Position numbers and translations under genes: made by a program. Below, piece after piece: positions 34,540-42,838 of a DNA stretch of 64,000 bases. Location: positions 4,588,594-4,652,593 of the forward strand of contig CP073749.1 in the NCBI GenBank assembly GCA_024398055.1, written 5' to 3'. Source of the stretch: a bacterium SCSIO 12741 (lineage in GTDB: Bacteria; Bacteroidota; Bacteroidia; Flavobacteriales_G; Salibacteraceae). Numbering within the stretch: position 1 is the first letter of the stretch; each line of letters starts with the position of its first letter. The notes below the pieces were generated by a model. That model was not told the DNA's origin. It made no database searches and saw nothing but the letters and a program-made list of their open reading frames with translations.

Positions 34540-35765
34540 AAAATGATGGATTTGTGGTTGGAATAATTGATGAGATTACCGGTCAAAAAATCGGACGGGA
34601 GTTTATGAATATCCAACTCTACCGACAGCAGGTGATTCTCGTATAAGGAAGATGGCGTTTTCATGAGCATTCGCTTACACCACAATTGCCCGTGAATGTT
34701 GCCTTTTAAATCCAAATCCTGGTTGGTGTATACCTGCCCTACCAGAAGCACATCAGGATGAATTTTCAAGGTAGAAAAATGACGGATCGGCTCAACCTCG
34801 TTAATCAAAAAGGTAATTCCCTCAATCCTTGAACCGGACTCTATTTCCAGGTTTACCGACTTATTCTCGGGCTGTAACAAACCCACTGCCGATGGATGTT
34901 TAAGGTTGCAGTTGGCCTCAATGTGGATCTTTTCGGTGGCAAACAACTGGGCCTGAAGGGTACTCCCCTCCTGCACAACAATTTCTCGAGCAAACACCTG
35001 CACACCGTTTAACTGGGCTGTATTTGCAATCGTCACCTTCCCTGGAAAATGGAGAATTACATTTCCTTCAAAAAAACCTGTACAGTATTCTTCTCCTGCA
35101 GAAGCACGAACGACTAGATTCTTCTCGTAAAAAGGAACGTTCAAGCTATCATTGGATATATAGGTCAACACAGAGTCGCTGGCAAATTGGCCCAGCAAAT
35201 TGCGATGGAGGGCCTGTATTCTTTCAGCATCCGGTTTTGGTAAACTTCGCTGACTGGTCTTTACAGCTCCATAGATCAACTGCTCTCCTTGGTAATTCTG
35301 CCCTTCGATGTAGGCACGCTTCACGCCCGACTTGGGAAGATAAACCGGACCTCCTATGTAGGTTTTTCCACATAGCGCCAGGGGTTTACTTCGATCTTGA
35401 AGATAGAGGGAAAAAGATTCGTCAATAGAACGGCCTAACCATACCGATTTGGAAAATTCATGCTTACCCGTATGCGCTTCAGAGGTAAGTGTTTCGTACA
35501 CGCCCCAGGGTTTAGATGTCAGTTTAACGGAATCCTGAAATTGGTGATAGAGGTCGAGTTCGGTAGGAATATAGTCCTTCAAATCCTGATTCAAGCCCAA
35601 AGCGATACCTGAGAAACAATTGTCTACCACTTTATCGGACCGGTCCCAGTGCAACAGCTCTTGCCTAACGGAATGGGCATATAAGATAAAAGAGCCACTT
35701 ATCAGACTAATAAGCAGAGCCATCACCAGGGCAAAATACAAGGCGGATGCTTGCAATTTTTTCAT
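34527..35765 (-). CDS. PilX/GspK-like membrane-anchored protein with beta-helix-like part
   Basis: 412 residues. A single N-terminal TM (A-L-Y-F-A-L-V-M-A-L-L-I-S-L-I-S-G) preceded by K-K-L-Q-A resembles PilX/GspK minor pilins, though the +5 Glu is missing. Residues about 230-360 alternate short strands with I-x-I/V-x-V spacing (I-H-I-E-A-N-C-N-L, L-K-I-H-P-D-V-L-L-V-G), suggesting a right-handed beta-helix or bactofilin-like fold. It overlaps the upstream gene by ATGA. It is probably a tip or minor component of the pseudopilus. Confidence 0.7.
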   Translation of the reverse strand: MKKLQASALYFALVMALLISLISGSFILYAHSVRQELLHWDRSDKVVDNCFSGIALGLNQDLKDYIPTELDLYHQFQDSVKLTSKPWGVYETLTSEAHTGKHEFSKSVWLGRSIDESFSLYLQDRSKPLALCGKTYIGGPVYLPKSGVKRAYIEGQNYQGEQLIYGAVKTSQRSLPKPDAERIQALHRNLLGQFASDSVLTYISNDSLNVPFYEKNLVVRASAGEEYCTGFFEGNVILHFPGKVTIANTAQLNGVQVFAREIVVQEGSTLQAQLFATEKIHIEANCNLKHPSAVGLLQPENKSVNLEIESGSRIEGITFLINEVEPIRHFSTLKIHPDVLLVGQVYTNQDLDLKGNIHGQLWCKRMLMKTPSSLYENHLLSVELDIHKLPSDFLTGNLINYSNHKSIILWLD

Positions 35766-36664
35766 GAATCCTCCTGGGTCTCCTTGGATTTAAACCATGG
35801 GAACAGACCGTTCTTCTCTTTCTTTTCTTTCTTCTCTTTTACCTTCTTCTCATTGGTTTTGGGTTTTGGGTTGTTCGATTCGTTCTTGTCGGCCTTTTCT
35901 TTAGAAGCAAACCATCCTTTTGTCGTCCTCTTCCACCAGGACTCCTGTTTGTCTTCATTAAGATCTTCGGAAGTTGTTTTCTTTTCTTGTTTCTTGGTCG
36001 ACTTTACTTCCTTTTCCTCTTTTTCAGATTTTTCAATATTCTCAAGAATCTCGGATTTGTCCTTCTTTTCCTTTTTAGTGCGATCCTTGACTTTTGGCTT
36101 TTTAACCTTTTCGTCTTTGATCTTCTTCACCTTGGGTGTTCCATTCTTATAACTGATCCGGGTAACCGTTTCATCGGTTGAGTGAAGAACTGAATCACCG
36201 TGCAGAATTCCCTTTTTGTATTCAGCTGTTGCCTGTACCTTACCTTCAGCATCGTAGTAAGTAACTTTTCCGTGCAACACTCCTTTTTTGTACTGAGCCC
36301 AGCGGCGAATCTCTCCGCTTTTATACCACTGCTTCCAGATTCCTTCTCGCAGTCCTTTTTTGTATCGGCCCTGTTCTTTAAGCACTTTATTACGGAAATA
36401 AGAAGTGTAATCACCATGAAGGGCCTTGCCATGATAGGCACCACGGATCCCCACTACGGTATGGGATTTACAGGAATAATAAAAGCGATCTTCTCGAGGA
36501 TGGGAATACTTCTTGTCTTCGCTTATCAGGATTACTTCTGTATAATCATCGTGAGTAATGTACTGTCGGTCTAAAAACTCAAACTCGTCCTGAGCGCTTA
36601 GTTCCGGGATGGTCAAAAAAGTGGCAAACAGGCCTAACAACCACAACGTTGAAATCGTTTTCAT
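35762..36664 (-). CDS. Secreted MORN/YwqK-repeat protein with lysine-rich tail
   Basis: 300 residues: signal peptide (cleavage after L-S-A-Q), then MORN-variant repeats between about 75 and 180 (G-L-R-E-G-I-W-K-Q-W-Y-K-S-G-E-I, V-L-H-G-K-V-T-Y-Y-D-A-E-G). A highly charged Lys/Glu tail (185-300) ends W-F-K-S-K-E. The tail is low complexity and probably disordered. It is the first gene of the pilin operon and is coupled to the next by ATGA. MORN-type repeats often bind surfaces or membranes; the actual role is unknown. Confidence 0.7.
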   Translation of the reverse strand: MKTISTLWLLGLFATFLTIPELSAQDEFEFLDRQYITHDDYTEVILISEDKKYSHPREDRFYYSCKSHTVVGIRGAYHGKALHGDYTSYFRNKVLKEQGRYKKGLREGIWKQWYKSGEIRRWAQYKKGVLHGKVTYYDAEGKVQATAEYKKGILHGDSVLHSTDETVTRISYKNGTPKVKKIKDEKVKKPKVKDRTKKEKKDKSEILENIEKSEKEEKEVKSTKKQEKKTTSEDLNEDKQESWWKRTTKGWFASKEKADKNESNNPKPKTNEKKVKEKKEKKEKNGLFPWFKSKETQEDS

Positions 36665-36904
36665 GGGTTCGTTTTTTGGTGGTGCCAGTAAACTACGTCT
36701 AAAACAAGGAGTGCCGTTGGTTACGGATTGTGTTGGATTGTCGGTAATTGGTTTGGCTTATATGAATACAAATTTCAAAATTATTTCGGAAAAACCAAAA
36801 AAATGGACGGTAAAATACACCTCAAAAAAGCCTCCTGCTCCAAAACCTAATGGCTTGATTATCTCCAGCCTTTGTTGCACTTTTGAAGGCACTGAGAACG
36901 CACT

Positions 36905-38032
36905 ATGAAAACACTAAACTCCTTCCTACTCATCGCCCTCCTGGCCTTTGTGAACTGGGGATGCCAGGAACCTGAAATAACGGCTCCTCCCAGCGCACCC
37001 AAAGTGGATCCCAAAACCAAAAACGTCATTTTCCTCATCGGAGATGGAATGGGGCTCACTCAAGTAAGTACGGCCTTCTATTTTTCAGGGGGTGTTCCCA
37101 ACTTTTCGAAGTTTCGTCAGATCAGCTTGATTAATACTTCATCTCGTAGTCATAAGATTACTGATTCGGCAGCTGGTGCGACAGCCTTTGCCTGTGGGAA
37201 ACGGACCTACAACGGAGCCATTGGAATGGATGCGGATACTCAATCCATTAACAACATTACTGAGATATTGGCCAAACGAAACATTCGCTCTGGGCTGGTT
37301 TCTACTTCATCTATAACCCATGCCACACCAGCCTGCTTCTTCGCTCACGCTGATTCGCGTAGGAAGGAAGAATTCATTGCTTCTCAGATGTCTGATTCTG
37401 AAGTGGACTTTTTTGCTGGTGGTGGTTCTCATTTCTTCAACAAAAGAAAAGATGGAGCCAATTACATCGATACCCTCAAAAATCGAGGATTTGAAATAAG
37501 TCTCGGACCGATTCAAGCCCCTGAAAACTGGGATATCAATAAAAAATACGGATTCCTTGCTGATACCCTGGCTATGCCAAGCATGTTAAAAGGACGTGGT
37601 GATTTTCTTCCAGAGGCTACTCAAATGGCCCTTGACTACCTTTCTCAGGATACTAATGGTTTCTTCCTCATGGTGGAAGGATCTCAGATCGACTGGGGCG
37701 GACATGCTAACAACTCCGACTACATCATCACGGAGGTGGAAGACTTTGACAAAACGATTGGAGTGGCACTTGAATTCGCCATTCGAAATCAAAATACGCT
37801 GGTTATTGTCACCGCTGACCATGAAACGGGTGGATATGCCTTGTCTTCAAGAAGAGATACGATCGACGGTAAAGTGAGAAGCAACTATGACGAAATCGCA
37901 CCTACCTTTTCTACGGGAGGGCATACGGCTTCTCTAATTCCGGTTTTTGCATACGGTCCAGGGGAAACGGACTTTAACGGGATTTACAACAACCACGAGA
38001 TCTATCAAAAGATGCTTCGGGCTCTTCAATAG
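36905..38032 (+). CDS. phoA: Alkaline phosphatase (PhoA family)
   Basis: 375 residues with a lipoprotein-type N-terminus (possible lipidated Cys20). All core residues are visible: metal-binding D47 in I-G-D-G-M-G, nucleophile S88 in T-D-S-A-A-G-A-T-A, T-H-A-T-P-A, the E/D/H set in E-G-S-Q-I-D-W-G-G-H-A, T-A-D-H-E-T-G-G and G-G-H-T-A. It hydrolyses phosphate monoesters in the periplasm or at the surface to release phosphate. It is shorter than E. coli PhoA and lacks large insertions. The gene stands alone, divergent from the pilin operon, and is followed by a strong terminator. Confidence 0.93.
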   Translation: MKTLNSFLLIALLAFVNWGCQEPEITAPPSAPKVDPKTKNVIFLIGDGMGLTQVSTAFYFSGGVPNFSKFRQISLINTSSRSHKITDSAAGATAFACGKRTYNGAIGMDADTQSINNITEILAKRNIRSGLVSTSSITHATPACFFAHADSRRKEEFIASQMSDSEVDFFAGGGSHFFNKRKDGANYIDTLKNRGFEISLGPIQAPENWDINKKYGFLADTLAMPSMLKGRGDFLPEATQMALDYLSQDTNGFFLMVEGSQIDWGGHANNSDYIITEVEDFDKTIGVALEFAIRNQNTLVIVTADHETGGYALSSRRDTIDGKVRSNYDEIAPTFSTGGHTASLIPVFAYGPGETDFNGIYNNHEIYQKMLRALQ

Positions 38033-38173
38033 ACCTACATCTCAAATTCTGATTTCATTTCTTGCTGTTTGTGGTAGAACTATTCATACCGCAATAGAGT
38101 CTTAAACCATATTGTTTCAGATGGCCTTAGTGCCTGCTTTTAAAGAAATTCAAGGAGAAGAATAGAAGAAAAG

Positions 38174-38205
38174 AAAAAGGTGTCGAACGGGTCAACACCT
38201 TTTTT
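38174..38205 (+). terminator. Terminator after the alkaline phosphatase gene
   Basis: A perfect 10-bp stem AAAAAGGTGT / ACACCTTTTT with an 11-nt loop and T-run, 140 bp after the stop. The A-run on the other side makes it usable from the minus strand too. Confidence 0.8.
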
Positions 38206-38564
38206 CGATGTAAACCTTTTCTTCCTGTCAGGAGGTCAGAACCTTTCAAATCAAAACTTCGTCAAATGGAGAGCTTGTTGATAGGGTGCAACAAACTCTC
38301 CCAAAACCTTGATTTGACGGCAGCATTCTTTCGAATGCAACAAGTTTCCATTCAATAACCAAAAGATGAAAACTCTTTAGAGGATCATTTCGCGAATAAT
38401 CTTCTGAGGACGAAAATAGGATTTAGTCGGGCTAAACGGTTAAAATTGGCTGTTAAACAATGGCTACAAGAGATTGTAACATCATGATTAACAAGAAAAT
38501 AAATTGCACTTTTTGAAATGGGCTAAATTTAAGTTTCTGTCGAATTCACCACAAAATTTCGCGG
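38206..38564. other. Non-coding stretch between phoA and the propeller regulator
   Basis: About 360 bp between the two convergent genes. I see a weak inverted pair (CAAATCAAAACTTCGTCAAAT near 38256 and CTTGATTTGACGG near 38310) and no open frame with coding character. Confidence 0.4.
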
Positions 38565-41384
38565 TTATATGCGCATCAGGTAGGAATTTAAACGCTCCTC
38601 GGCAGGCATTCCCAACTTCTTTTTGAGCCGATATCGGGCGATGCGGACAGTGTCTGGAGATATATTTAGAATACCCGCAATTTCCTTAGCATTCATATTC
38701 ATCCGGATTAACGAACAGTATCGCAGATCGTTAGTGGTCAACTCTGAACTAATCTCTGCGAGCTTCTCATAAAACCCTGGGTGAACCTGGTCAAATTGAT
38801 CATGAAACTCCTTCCAGGTAGCATCCGAGCTTCCGTATTGGTTGATTAGATTAATCAACTCCCGGGTTTTAGATTGTCGTTTCCTTTTGTCCAATACCAA
38901 CAGAGCGTGCAATTCTTTTTTGAGTTGAGAAAACAACTCGTTTTTAGCACTCCCCTCCATTAATCGGGACACCAAACGCTGCTGCTGCCACTTTACCTTA
39001 GAATCGAGCAACTCATTCTCCAAATTTACGATTTGTAGCCTCTCCTCTGCCATTTGCTTTTCAGCTTCGGCCATTTTCCGAGAATGCTCCAACTTATGAG
39101 CCTCTTGTTGTACCCTAAAACGATACCAGAAGAAAGCCGTGGTTAAAGAACTTAGGATCAAAAAGGACAGAATAATAAACCAGCCCGTTTTCCAGAATGG
39201 CGGAAAAATGCGGATAGGGAGCTGCACAAATCCTTCGCTATTGCGGTTACCATTATTCACATAAGCCTCAAACAGATACTCACCCGGAGCTAAGGAAGCC
39301 AGATTAATCTTGCCCTGAGAAGAAACCTCCCAATTGGAATCTGCGGCGTTTAATCGGTAATAATACTTATAGTCTTCCCGGTTGTGAAATCCGATCGCCT
39401 CCAAGTCAATCCTTAAGTTGTTTTCCTGATACCCCAAATCGAGCAAATCCGCCGTTTTGTATCTTTTGGAATTCACCCTTACCCCCTCTAATGTCAACCG
39501 AGGTGGCACCATTTCTTCTTTGTTCCAATCTGCCTTAAGAATGGACATTCCTAAGCCTGAAGCGATCCAAATTTTACCTTGGTAATAGGCAGTCTTGTAG
39601 CAATCGTTAGAAAGTAATCCATTGGATCGGGTAAAATCACTCCAGCGATGGGACTCCAGGTAATCGGAGGTCAACTTTATTCTTACCAAGCCATTGGTGG
39701 TAGACACCCATAGGGTATCTTGAACCAGCAGAAGATCATTCACCTGATTGGAAAGAAATCCCTCGGCCTCACTTAGCCGGTGAGATTTTCCATCTTTTAT
39801 GACCAATAATCCGTAGTAATGACTGGCAACAATAAGATCCTGACCAAAAGTCAAAACATCGTTTACCCGAGCAAATTTCTTGGGAATACCAAGCGGAATG
39901 GAATCAATAGTCTTTTGGTTAATATTTATCCGATAAACACCTTCGTGACCACCAGCCAATAAGGTGGAATCGGACTCTTTATTGGTGAATCGGGCTGAAT
40001 AAAAACGATCGGCCAAAGGTTCTGTTCTTACCAATTCCTGGTTTTCATAAACCTTCATATACATCCCGTCTTTGGGATTGTAGCCAATATCCACCAGCGT
40101 ATTCTCTCCCATGGCCTCCGCTCGATAGGAGTAATAATACCTCCGGTCATACCGAAGAATGTCACCCGTTTTGGTATCTACACAAAATGAATTGGAACGC
40201 TTAGACTCATCCGTTCGAAAAGCCAGAAAGTAAATCACTCCATCTCCGATTCTTGGAATACCAAGTTGCCGCGACGGCATATAGGCGCTTAATTCTCCAT
40301 TTCCGATCTTGTTGTAAATCTTATAGTCATCAAAAACGATCCATATACTATTGGAGTCAGCTACTAAATCGATAATCTTCTGAGTTCCTTTATCAGGAGT
40401 TTGACGAAAGGTTTTGACGTTTTCGTTTTTGAGGTAATAGACCCCATTATCGAGAGTGGTAAACCAATAACTCCCCTCATAATCCTGAGCGATGGAAGAA
40501 ACCGAATTTCCAGGGAGGAAAACTCGAGGCTTTTGTTCAATATCTCCATTCTCAAAACAATACGCACCGTAGTTGTATACTCCGAACCAAAAGTTTCCTT
40601 CCCGGTCTGTCCAAAAACTTCGGGTGTTCTTCCCGAGAAACTCAACAAATTTGATATTCCGGTTGGAATCCAATTTATAGAGGTCGAATCCGTCGGAGAA
40701 AAAGTACTCCCCATTCAGTTCAGCTACCTCCAGTGCACCTGAAAGGTAGGTTACATCCCGATCTGGCCCATCAATTAGCCATTTGTTGCCTTGATTATCT
40801 ATGTAAGAAATCTTGGAAGGAAGATATTCAGAGTTCCGGTACAAATAAGGTAAAGGATACCTGGCATTTAACTCAATACAAATGGAGTCCTTCTTCCTGG
40901 GCGGATCGTAGCTATTATAGACAACCTGCCCGCTACTATCAATGCCATAAAGACCACTGGCTGTTCTTAACCAAACTCCTTGCAGGGTATCAACATAAAT
41001 AGCCGTTCCAAATATTCCATTCAATTCTTTAATTAATACATCGTTGTGTTTGTACGGCTTTATTGTATCCTTATCATAATAGCAGAGCGAACCATTAAAG
41101 CAGATGAACCACATCCTGTTCCAATGATCTTCGTGACAAGCAAATACGGTATGATCCGTTAATCCATCATGAATGGTAAACTGCTTAAAATCCTCTCCAT
41201 TGTACCGAGACACACCCCTGTCGGTACAAAACCATAGGTAGCCCTGGTTATCTGACTGTACCTGATAAACTTCGGTAGCCCGTAATCCCGTATTGGAAGT
41301 TAGGTGCTCAAAGGAATGGAGCAACTGGGCATGAAGAAATGTAGGAAAACAGAGTAAGGTAAAAAGGAAAAGCAATAAGCGCAT
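38565..41384 (-). CDS. Two-component-propeller (Y_Y_Y) sensor with LuxR-like HTH
   Basis: I choose the ATG at 41384, because it gives a signal peptide ending H-A-Q; an upstream ATG at 41438 would place 18 residues before it. About 720 residues of Reg_prop beta-propeller blades follow (e.g. D-N-Q-G-Y-L-W-F-C-T-D-R-G-V-S-R-Y, D-R-E-G-N-F-W-F-G). Next come a Y_Y_Y domain (Y-Y-Y-R-L-N-A-A-D-S-N-W), one TM (W-F-I-I-L-S-F-L-I-L-S-S), a coiled coil, and a C-terminal HTH (A-K-E-I-A-G-I-L-N-I-S-P-D-T-V-R-I-A-R-Y-R-L). There is no kinase domain, so it probably senses in the periplasm and binds DNA directly. Target genes are unknown. Confidence 0.85.
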   Translation of the reverse strand: MRLLLFLFTLLCFPTFLHAQLLHSFEHLTSNTGLRATEVYQVQSDNQGYLWFCTDRGVSRYNGEDFKQFTIHDGLTDHTVFACHEDHWNRMWFICFNGSLCYYDKDTIKPYKHNDVLIKELNGIFGTAIYVDTLQGVWLRTASGLYGIDSSGQVVYNSYDPPRKKDSICIELNARYPLPYLYRNSEYLPSKISYIDNQGNKWLIDGPDRDVTYLSGALEVAELNGEYFFSDGFDLYKLDSNRNIKFVEFLGKNTRSFWTDREGNFWFGVYNYGAYCFENGDIEQKPRVFLPGNSVSSIAQDYEGSYWFTTLDNGVYYLKNENVKTFRQTPDKGTQKIIDLVADSNSIWIVFDDYKIYNKIGNGELSAYMPSRQLGIPRIGDGVIYFLAFRTDESKRSNSFCVDTKTGDILRYDRRYYYSYRAEAMGENTLVDIGYNPKDGMYMKVYENQELVRTEPLADRFYSARFTNKESDSTLLAGGHEGVYRININQKTIDSIPLGIPKKFARVNDVLTFGQDLIVASHYYGLLVIKDGKSHRLSEAEGFLSNQVNDLLLVQDTLWVSTTNGLVRIKLTSDYLESHRWSDFTRSNGLLSNDCYKTAYYQGKIWIASGLGMSILKADWNKEEMVPPRLTLEGVRVNSKRYKTADLLDLGYQENNLRIDLEAIGFHNREDYKYYYRLNAADSNWEVSSQGKINLASLAPGEYLFEAYVNNGNRNSEGFVQLPIRIFPPFWKTGWFIILSFLILSSLTTAFFWYRFRVQQEAHKLEHSRKMAEAEKQMAEERLQIVNLENELLDSKVKWQQQRLVSRLMEGSAKNELFSQLKKELHALLVLDKRKRQSKTRELINLINQYGSSDATWKEFHDQFDQVHPGFYEKLAEISSELTTNDLRYCSLIRMNMNAKEIAGILNISPDTVRIARYRLKKKLGMPAEERLNSYLMRI

Positions 41385-41621
41385 CCGCAAGTCAATTAAG
41401 GTTCCCAAATTTAGTTTTCTTAGACAATGTTGCATCAAGCAATTAGAAAATGGTTGATTTCATTCCGGTTTGAGCCGGTTCATGAAAGCGTCAAATGCCC
41501 GGTATAGGGGAAGTAAAACAGGAGCTATGATTTATTCTACTCACCTTTGCCATAGGGTTGTCACCGCCATTTGGTACGTTTGGCAGAAATCTGCCGAATC
41601 GAAGCAATCAGAAGGCAAAGA

Positions 41622-42218
41622 ATGGATGATAATATGAACCAGGAAGAATATGAAACCTATTGCCCAACAAGCCGCGAAGATTGGCGACAATGGTTGGCCA
41701 AAAACCATCAATCCCAGCAATCTATTTGGGTCATATTCTACAAAACATCTTCCGGCATGCCTTCACTTAGCTGGAGCGAAGCGGTGGATGAAGCCCTTTG
41801 TTATGGTTGGATAGACAGCACCAAAAGACCTTTGGATGACCGCCGCTACATGCAATACTTCAGCCGAAGAAAACCGCGTAGTATGTGGTCCAAAATAAAT
41901 AAGGAAAAAGTAGCTCATCTCATTCAAAACGACCTCATGACCAAAGCCGGTATGGACAGTATTGAAACGGCCAAAAGAAATGGTTCCTGGAACCTTCTGG
42001 ATAAGGTAGAGGCCTTAGAAATTCCCATTGAGCTTCAGAAGGAACTAACCAAGCATAAAATGGCTCGGGAATTCTTTGACAACCTTAGCAAGTCTGATAA
42101 GAAGATACTCCTCTATTGGGTAGTTTCTGCCAAAAGGATGGAAACAAAACAAAAGAGGGTTGCAGCCATTGTGGAGAGCGCCAAGAAGAAATTGATGCCA
42201 GAGCAGTTTAGGAAATGA
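41622..42218 (+). CDS. YdeI/OmpD-associated family protein
   Basis: About 199 residues from the ATG at 41622 (41634 is also possible; 41571 is a GTG with a poor extension). Family motifs are visible: W-R-Q-W-L-A-K-N-H, S-W-S-E-A-V-D-E-A-L-C-Y-G-W-I-D-S, Q-Y-F-S-R-R-K-P-R-S-M-W-S-K-I-N, and the C-terminal Y-W-V-V-S-A-K-R-x-E-T-K-x-K-R. The conserved soluble family is named for bacteriocin-protection/OmpD association; its biochemical role is not established. The gene is monocistronic and followed by tandem terminator repeats. Confidence 0.88.
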   Translation: MDDNMNQEEYETYCPTSREDWRQWLAKNHQSQQSIWVIFYKTSSGMPSLSWSEAVDEALCYGWIDSTKRPLDDRRYMQYFSRRKPRSMWSKINKEKVAHLIQNDLMTKAGMDSIETAKRNGSWNLLDKVEALEIPIELQKELTKHKMAREFFDNLSKSDKKILLYWVVSAKRMETKQKRVAAIVESAKKKLMPEQFRK

Positions 42219-42250
42219 TTCGGGTTGTTTGATCGACGGAAGGGTTTGCT

Positions 42251-42588
42251 TAGCGCTAACTAAGCTACACCGCCTGTCGCGGTGGCTTTTTTTATTCCTC
42301 TTCTTACTTTATTGGGATTGCTACGCGATCCTTAATCTTCGTCTAGCTCTAACTAAGCTACACCGCATACCGCGGTGACTTTTTTTATTCCTCTTCTTAC
42401 TTTATTGGGATTGCTACGCGATCCTTAATTTCCGTCTAGCTCTAACTAAGCTACACCGCCTGCCGCGGTGGCTTTTTTTATTCCTCTTCTTACTTTATTG
42501 AGATTGCTAAGCGATCCTTAATCTCCGTCTAGCTCTAACTAAGCTACACCGCCTGCCGCGGTGGCTTTTTTTACTCCTCTTCTTACAA
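42251..42588 (+). repeat. Four tandem 93-bp repeats carrying terminators
   Basis: Units start at 42251, 42344, 42437 and 42530 (exact 93-bp period; the last is incomplete). Each contains AGC-TA-CACCGC-loop-GCGGTG-GCT followed by seven T, a strong plus-strand terminator, then TTCCTCTTCTTACTTTATTG and TGCTACGCGATCCTTAAT. Loop bases and a few positions differ between units (e.g. CATAC for CCTGC). The array follows the YdeI-family gene and ends just before the putative attL. Confidence 0.9.
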
Positions 42589-42612
42589 CGGTATACTGTT
42601 GACGAAGTGGAA

Positions 42613-42646
42613 TAAAAAAAGCGCCACAATTTTCATTGTGACGCTT
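42613..42646 (-). terminator. Terminator beside putative attL
   Basis: Stem GCGCCACAAT / ATTGTGACGC (one mismatch) with an A-run on the left, so it reads as a terminator with a U-tract on the minus strand. It lies right after the tRNA 3'-end fragment in the minus direction, as expected for the original downstream flank of a tRNA gene. Confidence 0.65.
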
Positions 42647-42651
42647 AGTTC

Positions 42652-42668
42652 GTGACTCCGCAGGGATT
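42652..42668. other. Putative attL: 17-bp tRNA-Arg 3'-end fragment
   Basis: GTGACTCCGCAGGGATT is identical, in the same orientation, to 60819-60835, the T-arm/acceptor end of the tRNA-Arg gene. It stands 170 bp from the start of a tyrosine recombinase gene. The bases beyond (GAATCACC against CGAACCCC) suggest a decayed longer match. Confidence 0.7.
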
Positions 42669-42783
42669 GAATCACCTCTACTCTATTTTATCGGGTTTTA
42701 TCTAAACGCTAGTGTTCATCCGGGTTTCAGCCATTCTGTCATTAAGGCAAGTTAAGTCGAATTAAATGAGATTAAACCAAAGC

Positions 42784-42802
42784 GGCCCCCAATCCGGCCC
42801 CC
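42784..42802. promoter_or_regulatory. Possible recombinase arm-type site, left
   Basis: GGCCCCCAATCCGGCCCCC, 37 bp upstream of the integrase ATG. A nearly identical GGCCCCGAATCCGGCCCC lies at 60746-60763 inside the other island end. Such paired motifs are expected for arm-binding sites of tyrosine recombinases, or they may regulate the integrase gene. Confidence 0.4.
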
Positions 42803-42838
42803 GATTTGGCCACTTTATCTCAACCAAAAAACTTAATT

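Noticed and set aside
35751-36152. 133-residue plus-strand ORF rich in Phe/Ser
   Set aside because: Antisense shadow of the lysine-rich tail of the MORN-repeat gene.
42251-42588. CRISPR-like or ncRNA array
   Set aside because: The complete 93-bp unit is conserved and the hairpins are intrinsic terminators, so it is a tandem duplication.
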